A DNA stretch of 8,109 nt from Phototrophicales bacterium (GTDB taxonomy: Bacteria; Chloroflexota; Anaerolineae; Aggregatilineales; Phototrophicaceae), in NCBI GenBank assembly GCA_002794515.1, contig PGTJ01000102.1, positions 1 to 8,109 of the forward strand. The letters run 5' to 3'. Positions 1-6,466 of this stretch are shown here, in pieces (position 1 is the first letter of the stretch; the number at the start of each line of letters is the position of its first letter). The notes under the pieces were generated by a model, which was given only the letters and a program-made list of their open reading frames with translations, had not been told where the DNA came from and made no database searches. The position numbers were made by a program, and so were the translations under genes.

Positions 1-22
1 ATGTCAGATAAGTCACAAAAAA

Positions 23-55
23 TTTACAACTGTCTATTAGAAATTAGGTTATACT
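23..55 (+). promoter_or_regulatory. Possible sigma-70-type promoter for the kinase gene
   Basis: A TATACT hexamer at 50-55 matches the -10 consensus at five of six positions and lies 24 bp before the chosen kinase start. A TTTACA at 23-28 resembles a -35 box, but the 21-bp spacer is too long for a standard promoter, so only the -10 element is persuasive. Transcription starting near 62 would give a leader of about 18 nt, just long enough to hold the ribosome binding site. Confidence 0.35.
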
Positions 56-65
56 ATTCGAGGAA

Positions 66-71
66 AGGTGG
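66..71 (+). promoter_or_regulatory. Ribosome binding site that decides the kinase start
   Basis: AGGTGG at 66-71 matches AGGAGG at five of six positions and sits 8 nt before the ATG at 80. The alternative GTG start at 68 lies inside this element. Its only other candidate site, AGGA at 61-64, would leave a 3-nt spacer. The ATG at 80 is therefore the better start. Confidence 0.6.
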
Positions 72-79
72 ATAAGCCA

Positions 80-1441
80 ATGGCAAAGGTCAATCAGCTA
101 GTAAATACCATGCTTGGTCAATACAAAATCAAGCAATTGCTCGGCAAGGGGGGGATGGGGGCGGTGTATCTGGCATATCAACCGAGTTTAGACCGTGATG
201 TGGCGGTCAAGGTATTGATAGGCGAATTTGTAGAAGACCCCCAATTCGTCCAGCGATTCATCCAAGAGGCAAAAATTATCGCCGCTTTAGAGCATCCGAA
301 TATCATCACGGTGCATGATTACGGTGTAGAAAATGACATCAGTTATGTGGTCATGCGCCTGCTCACAGGTGGCACACTGGAGATGCGCCTCTTGCAAAAG
401 GGCAAGTTTTCGCCAAAAGAGGCATTACGCCTATTAACACCATTGGCAGATGCCTTAGATTATGCCCATCAAAAGGGGATACTGCACCGCGATATTAAAC
501 CCAGCAACATCATGTTTGATGTGCAAAACCGCCCCTATCTGGTGGATTTTGGCTTGGCAAAATTGACCAATCAGAACTTTTCGCTGACCAACACGGGGTT
601 TATGCTCGGCACGCCGAATTATATGTCGCCAGAACAATGGAAAGGCGAAACGCTCACACCCGCCACCGACCAATATGCTTTTGCCGCCATGACCTATGAA
701 ATCCTCACAGGCAAGATGCCGTTCACCGCCGATTCGACCCATGCCCTGATGCACAAGCACCTCATGGAAGAACCACCACATACGGTAGGCGATACAAAAC
801 TGCCAACAGCCGTTTATGTCGTCTTGCTACAGGGCATGGCAAAAGACCCCAAAGACCGTTATCCATCAGTCAAAGCGTTTATAAGGGCGCTGGCTCATGC
901 ACTAGGCGAGACGATCAGCCACAAACCGAACACATCCGCTCAGAAAAATCGGTCACGCCTCATGTATGCGGGGGTGGGCATTATTGGCATAGGCATCCTC
1001 ATCATGATGATTATCGGGGCGATGCAAATACGCGATATGCAAAATCAAACCTCATCACCCACACCGACCAATATCATCAATAATACATTTGGCATGATTT
1101 TGGCAAAACGCGCATATGAAGAAGGGAATTATCGTATCGCACTGGTTCGTTATAACGAGGTCATCTCGCAAAATCCACGCGCATATTGGTTATATTATGA
1201 GCGTGCGCTGGTGTTATATGCGCTGAATCGGCGGAATGATGCGCTGGATGACCTCGATTCGGCAATCGAATATTATGCCGATTACGCCGATGCGTATCTG
1301 CTCCGCGCAAAAATTTTGCGCGATTTGCGCCGATACCAAGAGGCGCTAGAGAGCATCAATCGTTATTTGGCATTAGAAGCCTCACCTGTGCCAGAAGCAC
1401 TAGAGATCAAAAGCACATTAGAGGCTTTAGGTGGCGTATAA
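80..1441 (+). CDS. Membrane-anchored Ser/Thr protein kinase with C-terminal TPR region
   Basis: This is a Hanks-type (eukaryotic-like) kinase that transfers the ATP gamma-phosphate to Ser/Thr of protein substrates. Counting from the ATG at 80 (453 aa), the kinase domain covers about residues 13-275. It has a glycine-rich loop at 22-27 (GKGGMG), the ATP-binding Lys44, its probable partner Glu63, catalytic HRD at 136-138 with Lys140 and Asn143, the metal-binding DFG at 156-158, and an activation segment ending in GTPNYMSPE at 177-185. All key residues are present, so it should be active, and the HRD arginine makes it an RD kinase likely controlled by activation-loop phosphorylation. A basic juxtamembrane stretch leads into one hydrophobic helix at about 295-315. 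Residues 339-431 then hold two to three tetratricopeptide-like repeats, predicted outside the membrane where many bacterial kinases carry PASTA domains. A GTG at 68 would add four residues but has poorer ribosome-binding spacing. The gene converges on the acyl-CoA dehydrogenase. Substrates are unknown. Confidence 0.93.
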   Translation: MAKVNQLVNTMLGQYKIKQLLGKGGMGAVYLAYQPSLDRDVAVKVLIGEFVEDPQFVQRFIQEAKIIAALEHPNIITVHDYGVENDISYVVMRLLTGGTLEMRLLQKGKFSPKEALRLLTPLADALDYAHQKGILHRDIKPSNIMFDVQNRPYLVDFGLAKLTNQNFSLTNTGFMLGTPNYMSPEQWKGETLTPATDQYAFAAMTYEILTGKMPFTADSTHALMHKHLMEEPPHTVGDTKLPTAVYVVLLQGMAKDPKDRYPSVKAFIRALAHALGETISHKPNTSAQKNRSRLMYAGVGIIGIGILIMMIIGAMQIRDMQNQTSSPTPTNIINNTFGMILAKRAYEEGNYRIALVRYNEVISQNPRAYWLYYERALVLYALNRRNDALDDLDSAIEYYADYADAYLLRAKILRDLRRYQEALESINRYLALEASPVPEALEIKSTLEALGGV

Positions 1442-1450
1442 GCGTTTATA
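1437..1450. repeat. Short inverted repeat holding both convergent stop codons
   Basis: TATAA at 1437-1441 and TTATA at 1446-1450 form a 5-bp inverted repeat around a GCGT loop. The kinase TAA (1439-1441) and the dehydrogenase TAA (read as TTA at 1446-1448) each fall in one arm. The stem is all A/T with no U-tract, so it is a weak terminator at best. No other terminator is visible between these two tail-to-tail genes. Confidence 0.35.
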
Positions 1451-2588
1451 ATCCCATCGCCTTGCCGATGAGTTCTTTCATAATTTCGTTTGTGCCACCG
1501 CCAATCGGTGCCCAACGCGAATCGATATAGGCTTTGGCGATGGGATATTCGAGCATATAGCCATATCCACCGTGCAATTGCAGGCATTGATCGAGGACTC
1601 GTTTTTGCAAATCGGTCGTCCACCATTTTGCCATAGCGGCAACATCGGCAGTCAATTCGCCCCGCAAGTGTAATTCGACACATCGGTCAACGAACACGCG
1701 CCCAATTTGAATTTGTGTTTTCATTTCGGCTAATTTGAAGCGCGAATGCTGAAATGTGCCGATTGGTTTGCCGAATGCCTCGCGGGATTGACAATATGCC
1801 AATGTCCATTCCAGCGCGGCTTCTGCCCCTGCAATCGCCCCCGCGGCGATGATGAGGCGTTCTTGGGGCAATTGATTGACCAGATAAAAGAAGCCCATGC
1901 CTTCATCACCGAGCCGATTTTCCACTGGCACACGCACATTCTCAAAGAAAAGTTCGGCTGTATCTTGGGCGTGCCAACCCATTTTTTCTAAATTGCGCCC
2001 ACGCACAAAGCCATCCATGCCCCGTTCCACCATGATGAGGCTCATGCCCGTATGCGCTTCATCGGGATTGGTCTTACAGGCGACAATCACCAAATCGGCA
2101 TTGATGCCATTGGTGATGAATGTCTTCGAGCCGTTCATGATGTAATGATCACCCTCGCGGATGGCGCGGGTCTTCATGCCCGCCAAATCCGTCCCACCAG
2201 AGGGTTCGGTCATGGCAATGGCGATGATATGTTCGCCTGTGCATAATTTGGGCAACCACCGTGCTTTTTGTTCATCATTGGCATAATGCAAAATATATGG
2301 CACAGCCACATCGGTATGCAGGCTAAATCCGGGTCCTGTGCAGTTGGAATATGCCATTTCTTCGGCAAGGATGAGGTTATACCGAAAATCATCCACCCCT
2401 CCCCCACCATATTCTTCTGGCACATTCATGCACAACAATCCCGCCTTGCCCGCTTTCAGCCACAGTTCCCGCGGGACGATGCCCGCGTGTTCCCATGCTT
2501 CATGATATGGTTTAATCTCTTTCTCGATGAATCGGCGGACTGTTTCGCGGAATAAATCATGCTCATGTGCAAAAAGGGTTCTCTTCAT
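1446..2588 (-). CDS. Acyl-CoA dehydrogenase, long-chain (LCAD) type
   Basis: This FAD enzyme makes the alpha,beta trans double bond in acyl-CoA thioesters, the first step of beta-oxidation, and passes electrons to electron-transfer flavoprotein. The 380 aa match the usual length and three-part fold: N-terminal helical domain (about 1-120), middle beta domain (about 121-230) and C-terminal helical domain. The first family signature is at 125-137 (AMTEPSGGTDLAG) and the second at 337-356, including QLHGGYGYMLEYP. The stretch GGTNEIMKELI near the C-terminus is very like mammalian long-chain acyl-CoA dehydrogenase. The position where short- and medium-chain enzymes carry their catalytic glutamate is a glycine here (IGGGTN, 362-367). 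As in LCAD and isovaleryl-CoA dehydrogenase, the base is probably the glutamate of LPQERL, Glu243. The ATG has a GAGAAGGA site about 10 nt upstream. The exact substrate cannot be read from sequence; branched-chain or other acyl-CoAs remain possible. No other beta-oxidation gene is in the window. Confidence 0.93.
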   Translation of the reverse strand: MKRTLFAHEHDLFRETVRRFIEKEIKPYHEAWEHAGIVPRELWLKAGKAGLLCMNVPEEYGGGGVDDFRYNLILAEEMAYSNCTGPGFSLHTDVAVPYILHYANDEQKARWLPKLCTGEHIIAIAMTEPSGGTDLAGMKTRAIREGDHYIMNGSKTFITNGINADLVIVACKTNPDEAHTGMSLIMVERGMDGFVRGRNLEKMGWHAQDTAELFFENVRVPVENRLGDEGMGFFYLVNQLPQERLIIAAGAIAGAEAALEWTLAYCQSREAFGKPIGTFQHSRFKLAEMKTQIQIGRVFVDRCVELHLRGELTADVAAMAKWWTTDLQKRVLDQCLQLHGGYGYMLEYPIAKAYIDSRWAPIGGGTNEIMKELIGKAMGL

Positions 2589-2611
2589 GGTGATACAATC
2601 CTTCTCTATAA

Positions 2612-2642
2612 ATTATAAGTTGGTTATTTTTTGATGATTATA
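2612..2642 (-). promoter_or_regulatory. Possible promoter elements upstream of the acyl-CoA dehydrogenase
   Basis: Read on the minus strand, two perfect TATAAT hexamers lie upstream of the dehydrogenase, at 2612-2617 and 2637-2642. Neither has a good -35 box at the usual distance. The nearer one would start transcription around 2605, almost on top of the ribosome binding site. The farther one would give a leader of about 40 nt and seems more workable. The region is A/T-rich, so chance matches are possible. Confidence 0.35.
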
Positions 2643-2672
2643 CAAAAAACATCCACATCCATACCATGCTAC

Positions 2673-2701
2673 ATTGGGGCGCTGTCGGATTGCGCCCCAA
2701 T
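2673..2701 (-). terminator. GC-rich hairpin just downstream of the hydrolase gene
   Basis: Positions 2673-2682 and 2692-2701 are perfect reverse complements, giving a 10-bp stem (ATTGGGGCGC with its complement) around a 9-nt loop. It starts 8 nt after the hydrolase stop codon in that gene's direction. The usual run of T is missing directly after the stem; the nearest T-run on the minus strand (complement of the A-run at 2644-2649) lies about 23 nt farther on. It may be an imperfect intrinsic terminator or a 3'-end-stabilising structure separating the hydrolase transcript from the dehydrogenase. Confidence 0.55.
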
Positions 2702-2709
2702 ATGATGAT

Positions 2710-4413
2710 TTAGTCCTCATATGCCGATAAATCGGGCATTTGGGTGATGAATTGCACACGCATGGTCGCCACGCACGATGTATCGATGGGCATGGTGGGG
2801 TTATTGATAAACGCCCGCGCAATCGCCGATGGACAATCGGCACTATCAACCGCACCGTGACCAATGGCGGGGAATTCTATCGCCGTGCTATTGCTCAAGG
2901 TTTGGGCGGCGATTACCCCCCATGCAGGCGGGGTGATCGGGTCATAACTGCCACTCAGCACGAGGGTGGGTATATCGCTATATACGGGTTCGGTCTCGCT
3001 TTGAGGTGGTTTGGCAGATTGCCATACAAGACAAGTATCGACCTGAGATTGCATGGCAATGAACGAGGCGAGTTGGGGCGGTAAATCGGCAGAAAGTCGC
3101 GCCTCTTGCTCCACCGAATTGAAGGGGATTTCATCGAAACACTCAACCGCATCGAACATACCTGTTGAATCGCTCACATCTTGGGCGATGAGCATGACAT
3201 ATAGGCGATACAAATCATCATCGGCAATCTCGGCGAGCAATTCCATCAGGAAATCGGCATCAACCTCATCGAAATAGGTATATAGAATGTCGCTCAGTTC
3301 GTCTCGGCTCAAATCCCACTGATCAATCTCATCATAAATATCATAAAACGCCGCTTCATCCAACATATCGGCTAAGGTAACGAACATATCGGCAAAATTC
3401 ACGACCGAATCTTCTGGTGTATTGTCATCAGATGCAGGCAATGTGCCATCATTCAGCGCATTGATAATCGTTTGACCACCTCTATCCAGTTCATCGATCA
3501 TCAGGGGTAAATATGGGATGACGGTTGTATCATAAAAAAAGTTGAATAAGGCATCGGCTAAGCCATCACCGGTCAATTCGCTATCATCGGCGAGGATGAT
3601 AGGATTGGCATTCAGGCGGTCAATCAGGGCATAAAGCCGTGCTTCTAAATCGGGGAAAGCAGTGTTACAGGCGCTATCGGCAAGGCAGTCATCAAACAAT
3701 TGCCGAAATGCCCGATACCCGTTAATGGGCAGTTCTTCATACGCATTGACCACAGGCGGATACACACCATCAATAATCACACTGCGAATGCCTTGCGGAA
3801 AATCACGCATGATATTCAGCGCTAAGCGCGTGCCATACGACACACCAAATAAATTCCACTGGGGATAGCCCAATGCCACCAACAAATCATGGGTGTCGTG
3901 GGCGTTGTTGATGGTGTTATAATCGCCAATATCCACACCATCCGCCTCGAATTGCGCCCGACAATCGGCTAAATCGCGCAAATAGGCTTGAGTGTCTTCT
4001 AAGCTGGCTTCGACATCCATATTATCACACACCAAACGCGGGTATGAATAACCAGCACCCCGTTGGTCAAAAATGATGATGTCGCGGTCTTGGCGCATAT
4101 AAAAGGTCGACCAATAATCAATGGATGACAACGCGCTACCGCCCGGTCCACCCTCTAAATATACGATTGGGTCGGGCGCGGGGTTGGGATTGGTGCTTTT
4201 CAGCACGGCAAAAGCGATTTCTATCCACAATCCATCGGGGTTATCACGATCTTGTGGGACACTCAACACCCCACATAATACTGTCTGACCCACCACCTCA
4301 CCACGCGGTACGGGGAATTGACATTCATCGAACCACACAATTTCGGGTTGTTGCGCGACAGTTGTGCCAACAACAATCATCGCAATGATAATGCACCACA
4401 TCATTCTTTTCAT
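2710..4413 (-). CDS. Secreted alpha/beta hydrolase, TAP-like / peptidase family S33
   Basis: The protein resembles tripeptidyl-aminopeptidase and proline-iminopeptidase-like hydrolases of family S33, which trim peptides from the N-terminus, though some relatives act on esters. From the ATG at 4413 (567 aa) it begins with a signal peptide: Lys-Arg, a hydrophobic core to about residue 17, and a likely cut after TVA near residue 20. The fold motifs follow in order: EGGPGG at 87-92 (oxyanion-hole region), DQRGAGYS at 116-123, nucleophile elbow GVSYG with Ser192, GSYDPITP with acid Asp491, and GHG with His519. The triad is therefore complete. Ten or so cysteines in the mature part suggest disulfides, in line with export. 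The lid between Ser192 and Asp491 is long and very acidic at about 340-405. A GTG at 4422 would add three residues but overlaps the ribosome binding site. The gene diverges from the nuclease operon and ends at a hairpin. The substrate is unknown. Confidence 0.9.
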   Translation of the reverse strand: MKRMMWCIIIAMIVVGTTVAQQPEIVWFDECQFPVPRGEVVGQTVLCGVLSVPQDRDNPDGLWIEIAFAVLKSTNPNPAPDPIVYLEGGPGGSALSSIDYWSTFYMRQDRDIIIFDQRGAGYSYPRLVCDNMDVEASLEDTQAYLRDLADCRAQFEADGVDIGDYNTINNAHDTHDLLVALGYPQWNLFGVSYGTRLALNIMRDFPQGIRSVIIDGVYPPVVNAYEELPINGYRAFRQLFDDCLADSACNTAFPDLEARLYALIDRLNANPIILADDSELTGDGLADALFNFFYDTTVIPYLPLMIDELDRGGQTIINALNDGTLPASDDNTPEDSVVNFADMFVTLADMLDEAAFYDIYDEIDQWDLSRDELSDILYTYFDEVDADFLMELLAEIADDDLYRLYVMLIAQDVSDSTGMFDAVECFDEIPFNSVEQEARLSADLPPQLASFIAMQSQVDTCLVWQSAKPPQSETEPVYSDIPTLVLSGSYDPITPPAWGVIAAQTLSNSTAIEFPAIGHGAVDSADCPSAIARAFINNPTMPIDTSCVATMRVQFITQMPDLSAYED

Positions 4414-4536
4414 GGAATACACTCCTAAAGTACATAAGACATTGCTTCATCATAGCCGATAATTAACAGATTTCTACATTTTTGCGGTAAAATAAAAATA
4501 AATTTATCAGTCACATCACCCAAAGGATTGTGATGA
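4414..4536. promoter_or_regulatory. Divergent intergenic region between hydrolase and nuclease operon
   Basis: These 123 bp must hold the promoters of both divergent units. On the minus strand there is a perfect AGGAG at 4422-4426, 8 nt before the hydrolase ATG, which supports that start. TATGAT at 4449-4454 (minus) is a five-of-six -10 match without a clear -35. On the plus strand there is an A/T-rich core at 4485-4506, and AGGA at 4524-4527, 9 nt before the nuclease ATG. The middle section has no ORF or RNA gene that I can support. Confidence 0.5.
4463..4493 (+). promoter_or_regulatory. Possible promoter of the nuclease-led operon
   Basis: TTAACA at 4463-4468 and TAAAAT at 4488-4493 each match their consensus at five of six positions. 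The 19-bp spacer is slightly longer than the preferred 17 bp. The leader would be about 35 nt. This is the best candidate for the four-gene plus-strand operon, but it is a weak call in A/T-rich DNA. Confidence 0.4.
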
Positions 4537-5031
4537 ATGCGATTCAAATACTATTTGTTGATAGTCGCCCTCGTGTTGTTGATAACGGCGTGCGATGATT
4601 TGCCCAGTGGTGGAAATATCAGTGGCGATACAGCGCGTGTAGTGCGCGTGATAGATGGCGATACCATCGATGTGACCATTGGTGGCACAGAGTATCGCGT
4701 GCGGTACGTGGGCGCGAATACCCCAGAACGAGATGAGCCGTGCTATCGTGATGCAGTCGATGCCAACAAAGCACTTGTCGAGGGCAAAACCGTCACGCTT
4801 GTGCGCGATACCAGCGATACCGACAGATACGACCGTCTGTTGCGTTATGTGTATGTGGGCGATTTGTTGGTGAATGCCGAACTCATCCGCACAGGCTACG
4901 CAGAAGCGGTGTTATATGCCCCAGATAGGCAATTCTATGACGAATTCATCCGCTTAGAGCGCGAAGCACGCCAACGGAACGTGGGATGTCATCCCACAGG
5001 CATTTTTGATGACGGGTCAGATACCCGTTAA
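4537..5031 (+). CDS. Lipoprotein thermonuclease (staphylococcal nuclease fold)
   Basis: This is a predicted Ca2+-dependent phosphodiesterase that cuts DNA and RNA outside the cytoplasm. The 164-aa product starts with a lipoprotein signal: basic N-terminus, hydrophobic residues 6-16, and lipobox ITAC ending at Cys19, the expected lipidated residue. The SNase domain fills about 32-152. It keeps DGDT at 40-43 (metal ligand Asp40), Arg56 (equivalent of Arg35 in staphylococcal nuclease), NTPE at 61-64 (general base Glu64, equivalent of Glu43) and DRYDRLLRY at 96-104 (Arg100, equivalent of Arg87). Asn61 replaces the Asp40 metal ligand of the staphylococcal enzyme; this swap occurs elsewhere in the family and need not abolish activity. 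Cys69 and Cys151 could form a disulfide. The ATG has AGGA 9 nt upstream. It is the first gene of the cluster, 19 nt before the beta-CASP gene. Nutrient scavenging or extracellular DNA processing are plausible roles but are inferred. Confidence 0.9.
   Translation: MRFKYYLLIVALVLLITACDDLPSGGNISGDTARVVRVIDGDTIDVTIGGTEYRVRYVGANTPERDEPCYRDAVDANKALVEGKTVTLVRDTSDTDRYDRLLRYVYVGDLLVNAELIRTGYAEAVLYAPDRQFYDEFIRLEREARQRNVGCHPTGIFDDGSDTR
4981..4997 (+). repeat. First of two hairpins at the 3' end of the nuclease gene
   Basis: Positions 4981-4987 (GTGGGAT) pair perfectly with 4991-4997 around a 3-nt loop. The hairpin lies within the coding sequence of the last residues of the nuclease, just past the conserved domain. 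It has no T-run after it, so it does not look like a classical terminator. Confidence 0.45.
5010..5030 (+). repeat. Second hairpin, overlapping the nuclease stop codon
   Basis: ACGGGT at 5012-5017 pairs perfectly with ACCCGT at 5023-5028 around a 5-nt loop; a G-U and a T-A pair extend it to 5010-5030. The far arm takes in most of the TAA stop at 5029-5031. It ends 6 nt before the ribosome binding site of the next gene. With the hairpin 12 nt upstream it may affect relative expression or mRNA stability at this operon junction. Confidence 0.45.
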
Positions 5032-5050
5032 AATCCAAAGGATAAACCTG

Positions 5051-6454
5051 ATGAAACTCTCTTTTTATGGGGCGACACGCACCGTCACAGGCTCTAAACA
5101 CTTGCTAGAGGTCAATGGGACGCGCATCTTATTGGATTGTGGCATCTTTCAGGGTGGTCGTGGCGAGACATATGACGAAAATCTCACTTTCCCATTCGAC
5201 CCCAAGACGATAGACCTACTTATCTTGTCTCATGCACATATCGACCATTCGGGCAACATCCCCAATTTGGTCAAACAGGGGTTTAATGGCGACATTATCT
5301 GCACCCCTGCCACCCGCGATTTGTGCGCCACCATGCTCCCCGATAGTGGCTTCATCCAAGAACGCGATGTGGAATTTGTCAATAAAAAACGCAAAAAACG
5401 GGGTGAACCACCTGTAGACCCAATTTATACCTATCAAGATGCGCTAGATAGTATGCAATATTTCACCACACGCGGCTATGGACGCAGGGCGACAATCGCC
5501 ACAGGTGTCGGATTGACCTTTCATGATGCGGGGCATATGCTCGGTAGTGCCAGCATCGTCTTGGATATTATCGACCGCGAAGCCAGTCGAGATTATCGCC
5601 TGATTTTTAGTGGCGATGTGGGGCGGGCGGGAATCCCCATCATCCGTGACCCCGAAGTGTTGGATGGAGGGAATTTCCTCATCATGGAAAGCACATATGG
5701 CGACCGATTGCACGAGAGTTATGAAGACTCAGAGAAAAAGCTCGAAAAAATCCTCACCGATACCTATCGACGCGGTGGCTCGGTGATTATGCCCGCCTTC
5801 GCCGTTGGACGCACACAACAAATTGTTTATACCCTGCACCAACTGCTCCAACGCGGGGATATGCCCAAAATGCCGATTTATGTGGATAGCCCATTGGCGG
5901 TCAATGCCACATCGGTCTTTCAATTGCATCCCGAATGTTATGATGATGAAATCCGCCAATTCATGAATAATATCAATAGTCATGATCCGTTCGGATTCGA
6001 TATGGTGACATACATCCGCCGTCTGGATGAGAGCAAGCAACTGAATTACAAACGCGAGCCATGTGTCATCATTAGCGCGAGTGGCATGGCAGAATTTGGG
6101 CGGATTGTGCATCATCTATCCAATCGCATCCAAGACCCCAATAACACCATCCTCATCACTGGGTGGCAAGCACCGAATACCTTAGGACGCAAATTGGTGG
6201 ATAAACAACCCGAAGTGCGAATTTTTGGCGAATTGCATCAGGTTCGCGCCCGTGTAGAGGTGTTGAACGGCTTCAGTGGTCATGCCGACCACGATGAGCT
6301 GATGAATTGGGTGGGCGGGATGCGCCATAAACCCGAAAAAGTATTCTTGGTGCATGGCGAAGAAAAAGCCGCCAATGCCCTACAAAAATCGCTGAGTGAC
6401 CATTTTAATATGCAAGTGGCTGTGCCTGTCAAAAAACAACAATTCACCTTATAG
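5051..6454 (+). CDS. Metallo-beta-lactamase / beta-CASP RNA-processing exonuclease
   Basis: This is a zinc-dependent nuclease of the CPSF73-like (YSH1/COG1236) branch, acting on RNA in the cytoplasm; bacterial relatives include TTHA0252 of Thermus. From the ATG at 5051 the product has 467 aa, near the family norm. Metal motifs are intact: HAHIDH at 61-66, His162 in GHMLGSA, and Asp189 in SGDVG. The beta-CASP part has motif A Glu213 (ESTYGD), motif B His411 (FSGHADH) and motif C His435 (VHGE). SASGM at 342-346 and MPAFAVGRTQ at 247-256 are also typical. A lysine/arginine-rich stretch at 112-117 (KKRKKR) could touch RNA and lies in an insert common in bacterial members. There is no signal peptide. 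An in-frame ATG at 5006 would overlap the nuclease gene, whereas the ATG at 5051 has AAAGGA 8 nt upstream and gives the family's canonical N-terminus. The stop overlaps the next gene's ribosome binding site. Confidence 0.94.
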   Translation: MKLSFYGATRTVTGSKHLLEVNGTRILLDCGIFQGGRGETYDENLTFPFDPKTIDLLILSHAHIDHSGNIPNLVKQGFNGDIICTPATRDLCATMLPDSGFIQERDVEFVNKKRKKRGEPPVDPIYTYQDALDSMQYFTTRGYGRRATIATGVGLTFHDAGHMLGSASIVLDIIDREASRDYRLIFSGDVGRAGIPIIRDPEVLDGGNFLIMESTYGDRLHESYEDSEKKLEKILTDTYRRGGSVIMPAFAVGRTQQIVYTLHQLLQRGDMPKMPIYVDSPLAVNATSVFQLHPECYDDEIRQFMNNINSHDPFGFDMVTYIRRLDESKQLNYKREPCVIISASGMAEFGRIVHHLSNRIQDPNNTILITGWQAPNTLGRKLVDKQPEVRIFGELHQVRARVEVLNGFSGHADHDELMNWVGGMRHKPEKVFLVHGEEKAANALQKSLSDHFNMQVAVPVKKQQFTL

Positions 6455-6458
6455 GAGG
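6453..6458 (+). promoter_or_regulatory. Consensus ribosome binding site overlapping the upstream stop codon
   Basis: A perfect AGGAGG at 6453-6458 lies 8 nt before the ATG at 6467. It overlaps the TAG stop of the beta-CASP gene (6452-6454). It is the strongest ribosome binding site in the window and suggests that the small protein is made at relatively high level from the shared mRNA. Confidence 0.8.
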
Positions 6459-6466
6459 GTATCATC

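Noticed and set aside
1..75. A 24-codon open frame starting with ATG at position 1 and ending at TAA 73-75
   Set aside because: It is very short, its start coincides with the window edge, no ribosome binding site can be seen, and it runs through the kinase's promoter-like and ribosome-binding region. It could equally be the tail of an upstream gene.
1984..2588. A possibly inactive dehydrogenase, because the usual C-terminal catalytic glutamate is missing
   Set aside because: The LCAD/IVD-type base (Glu243 in LPQERL) is present together with both family signatures, so loss of activity is not supported.
2740..3084. Plus-strand open frame of 114 codons opposite the hydrolase
   Set aside because: It lies wholly antisense to a well-supported gene and resembles no family. 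It is a by-product of the hydrolase's codon usage. The same holds for plus-strand frames inside 1746-2555 and 3053-4388.
4511..4533. A CRP-like operator (TCACA ... TGTGA) before the nuclease gene
   Set aside because: The half-sites are in the opposite order from a CRP site (TGTGA-N6-TCACA), the spacing is 13 nt, and the element overlaps the ribosome binding site.
5729..6115. Minus-strand open frame of 128 codons opposite the beta-CASP gene
   Set aside because: It is antisense to a strongly conserved coding region, lacks a family match and has no convincing start signals.
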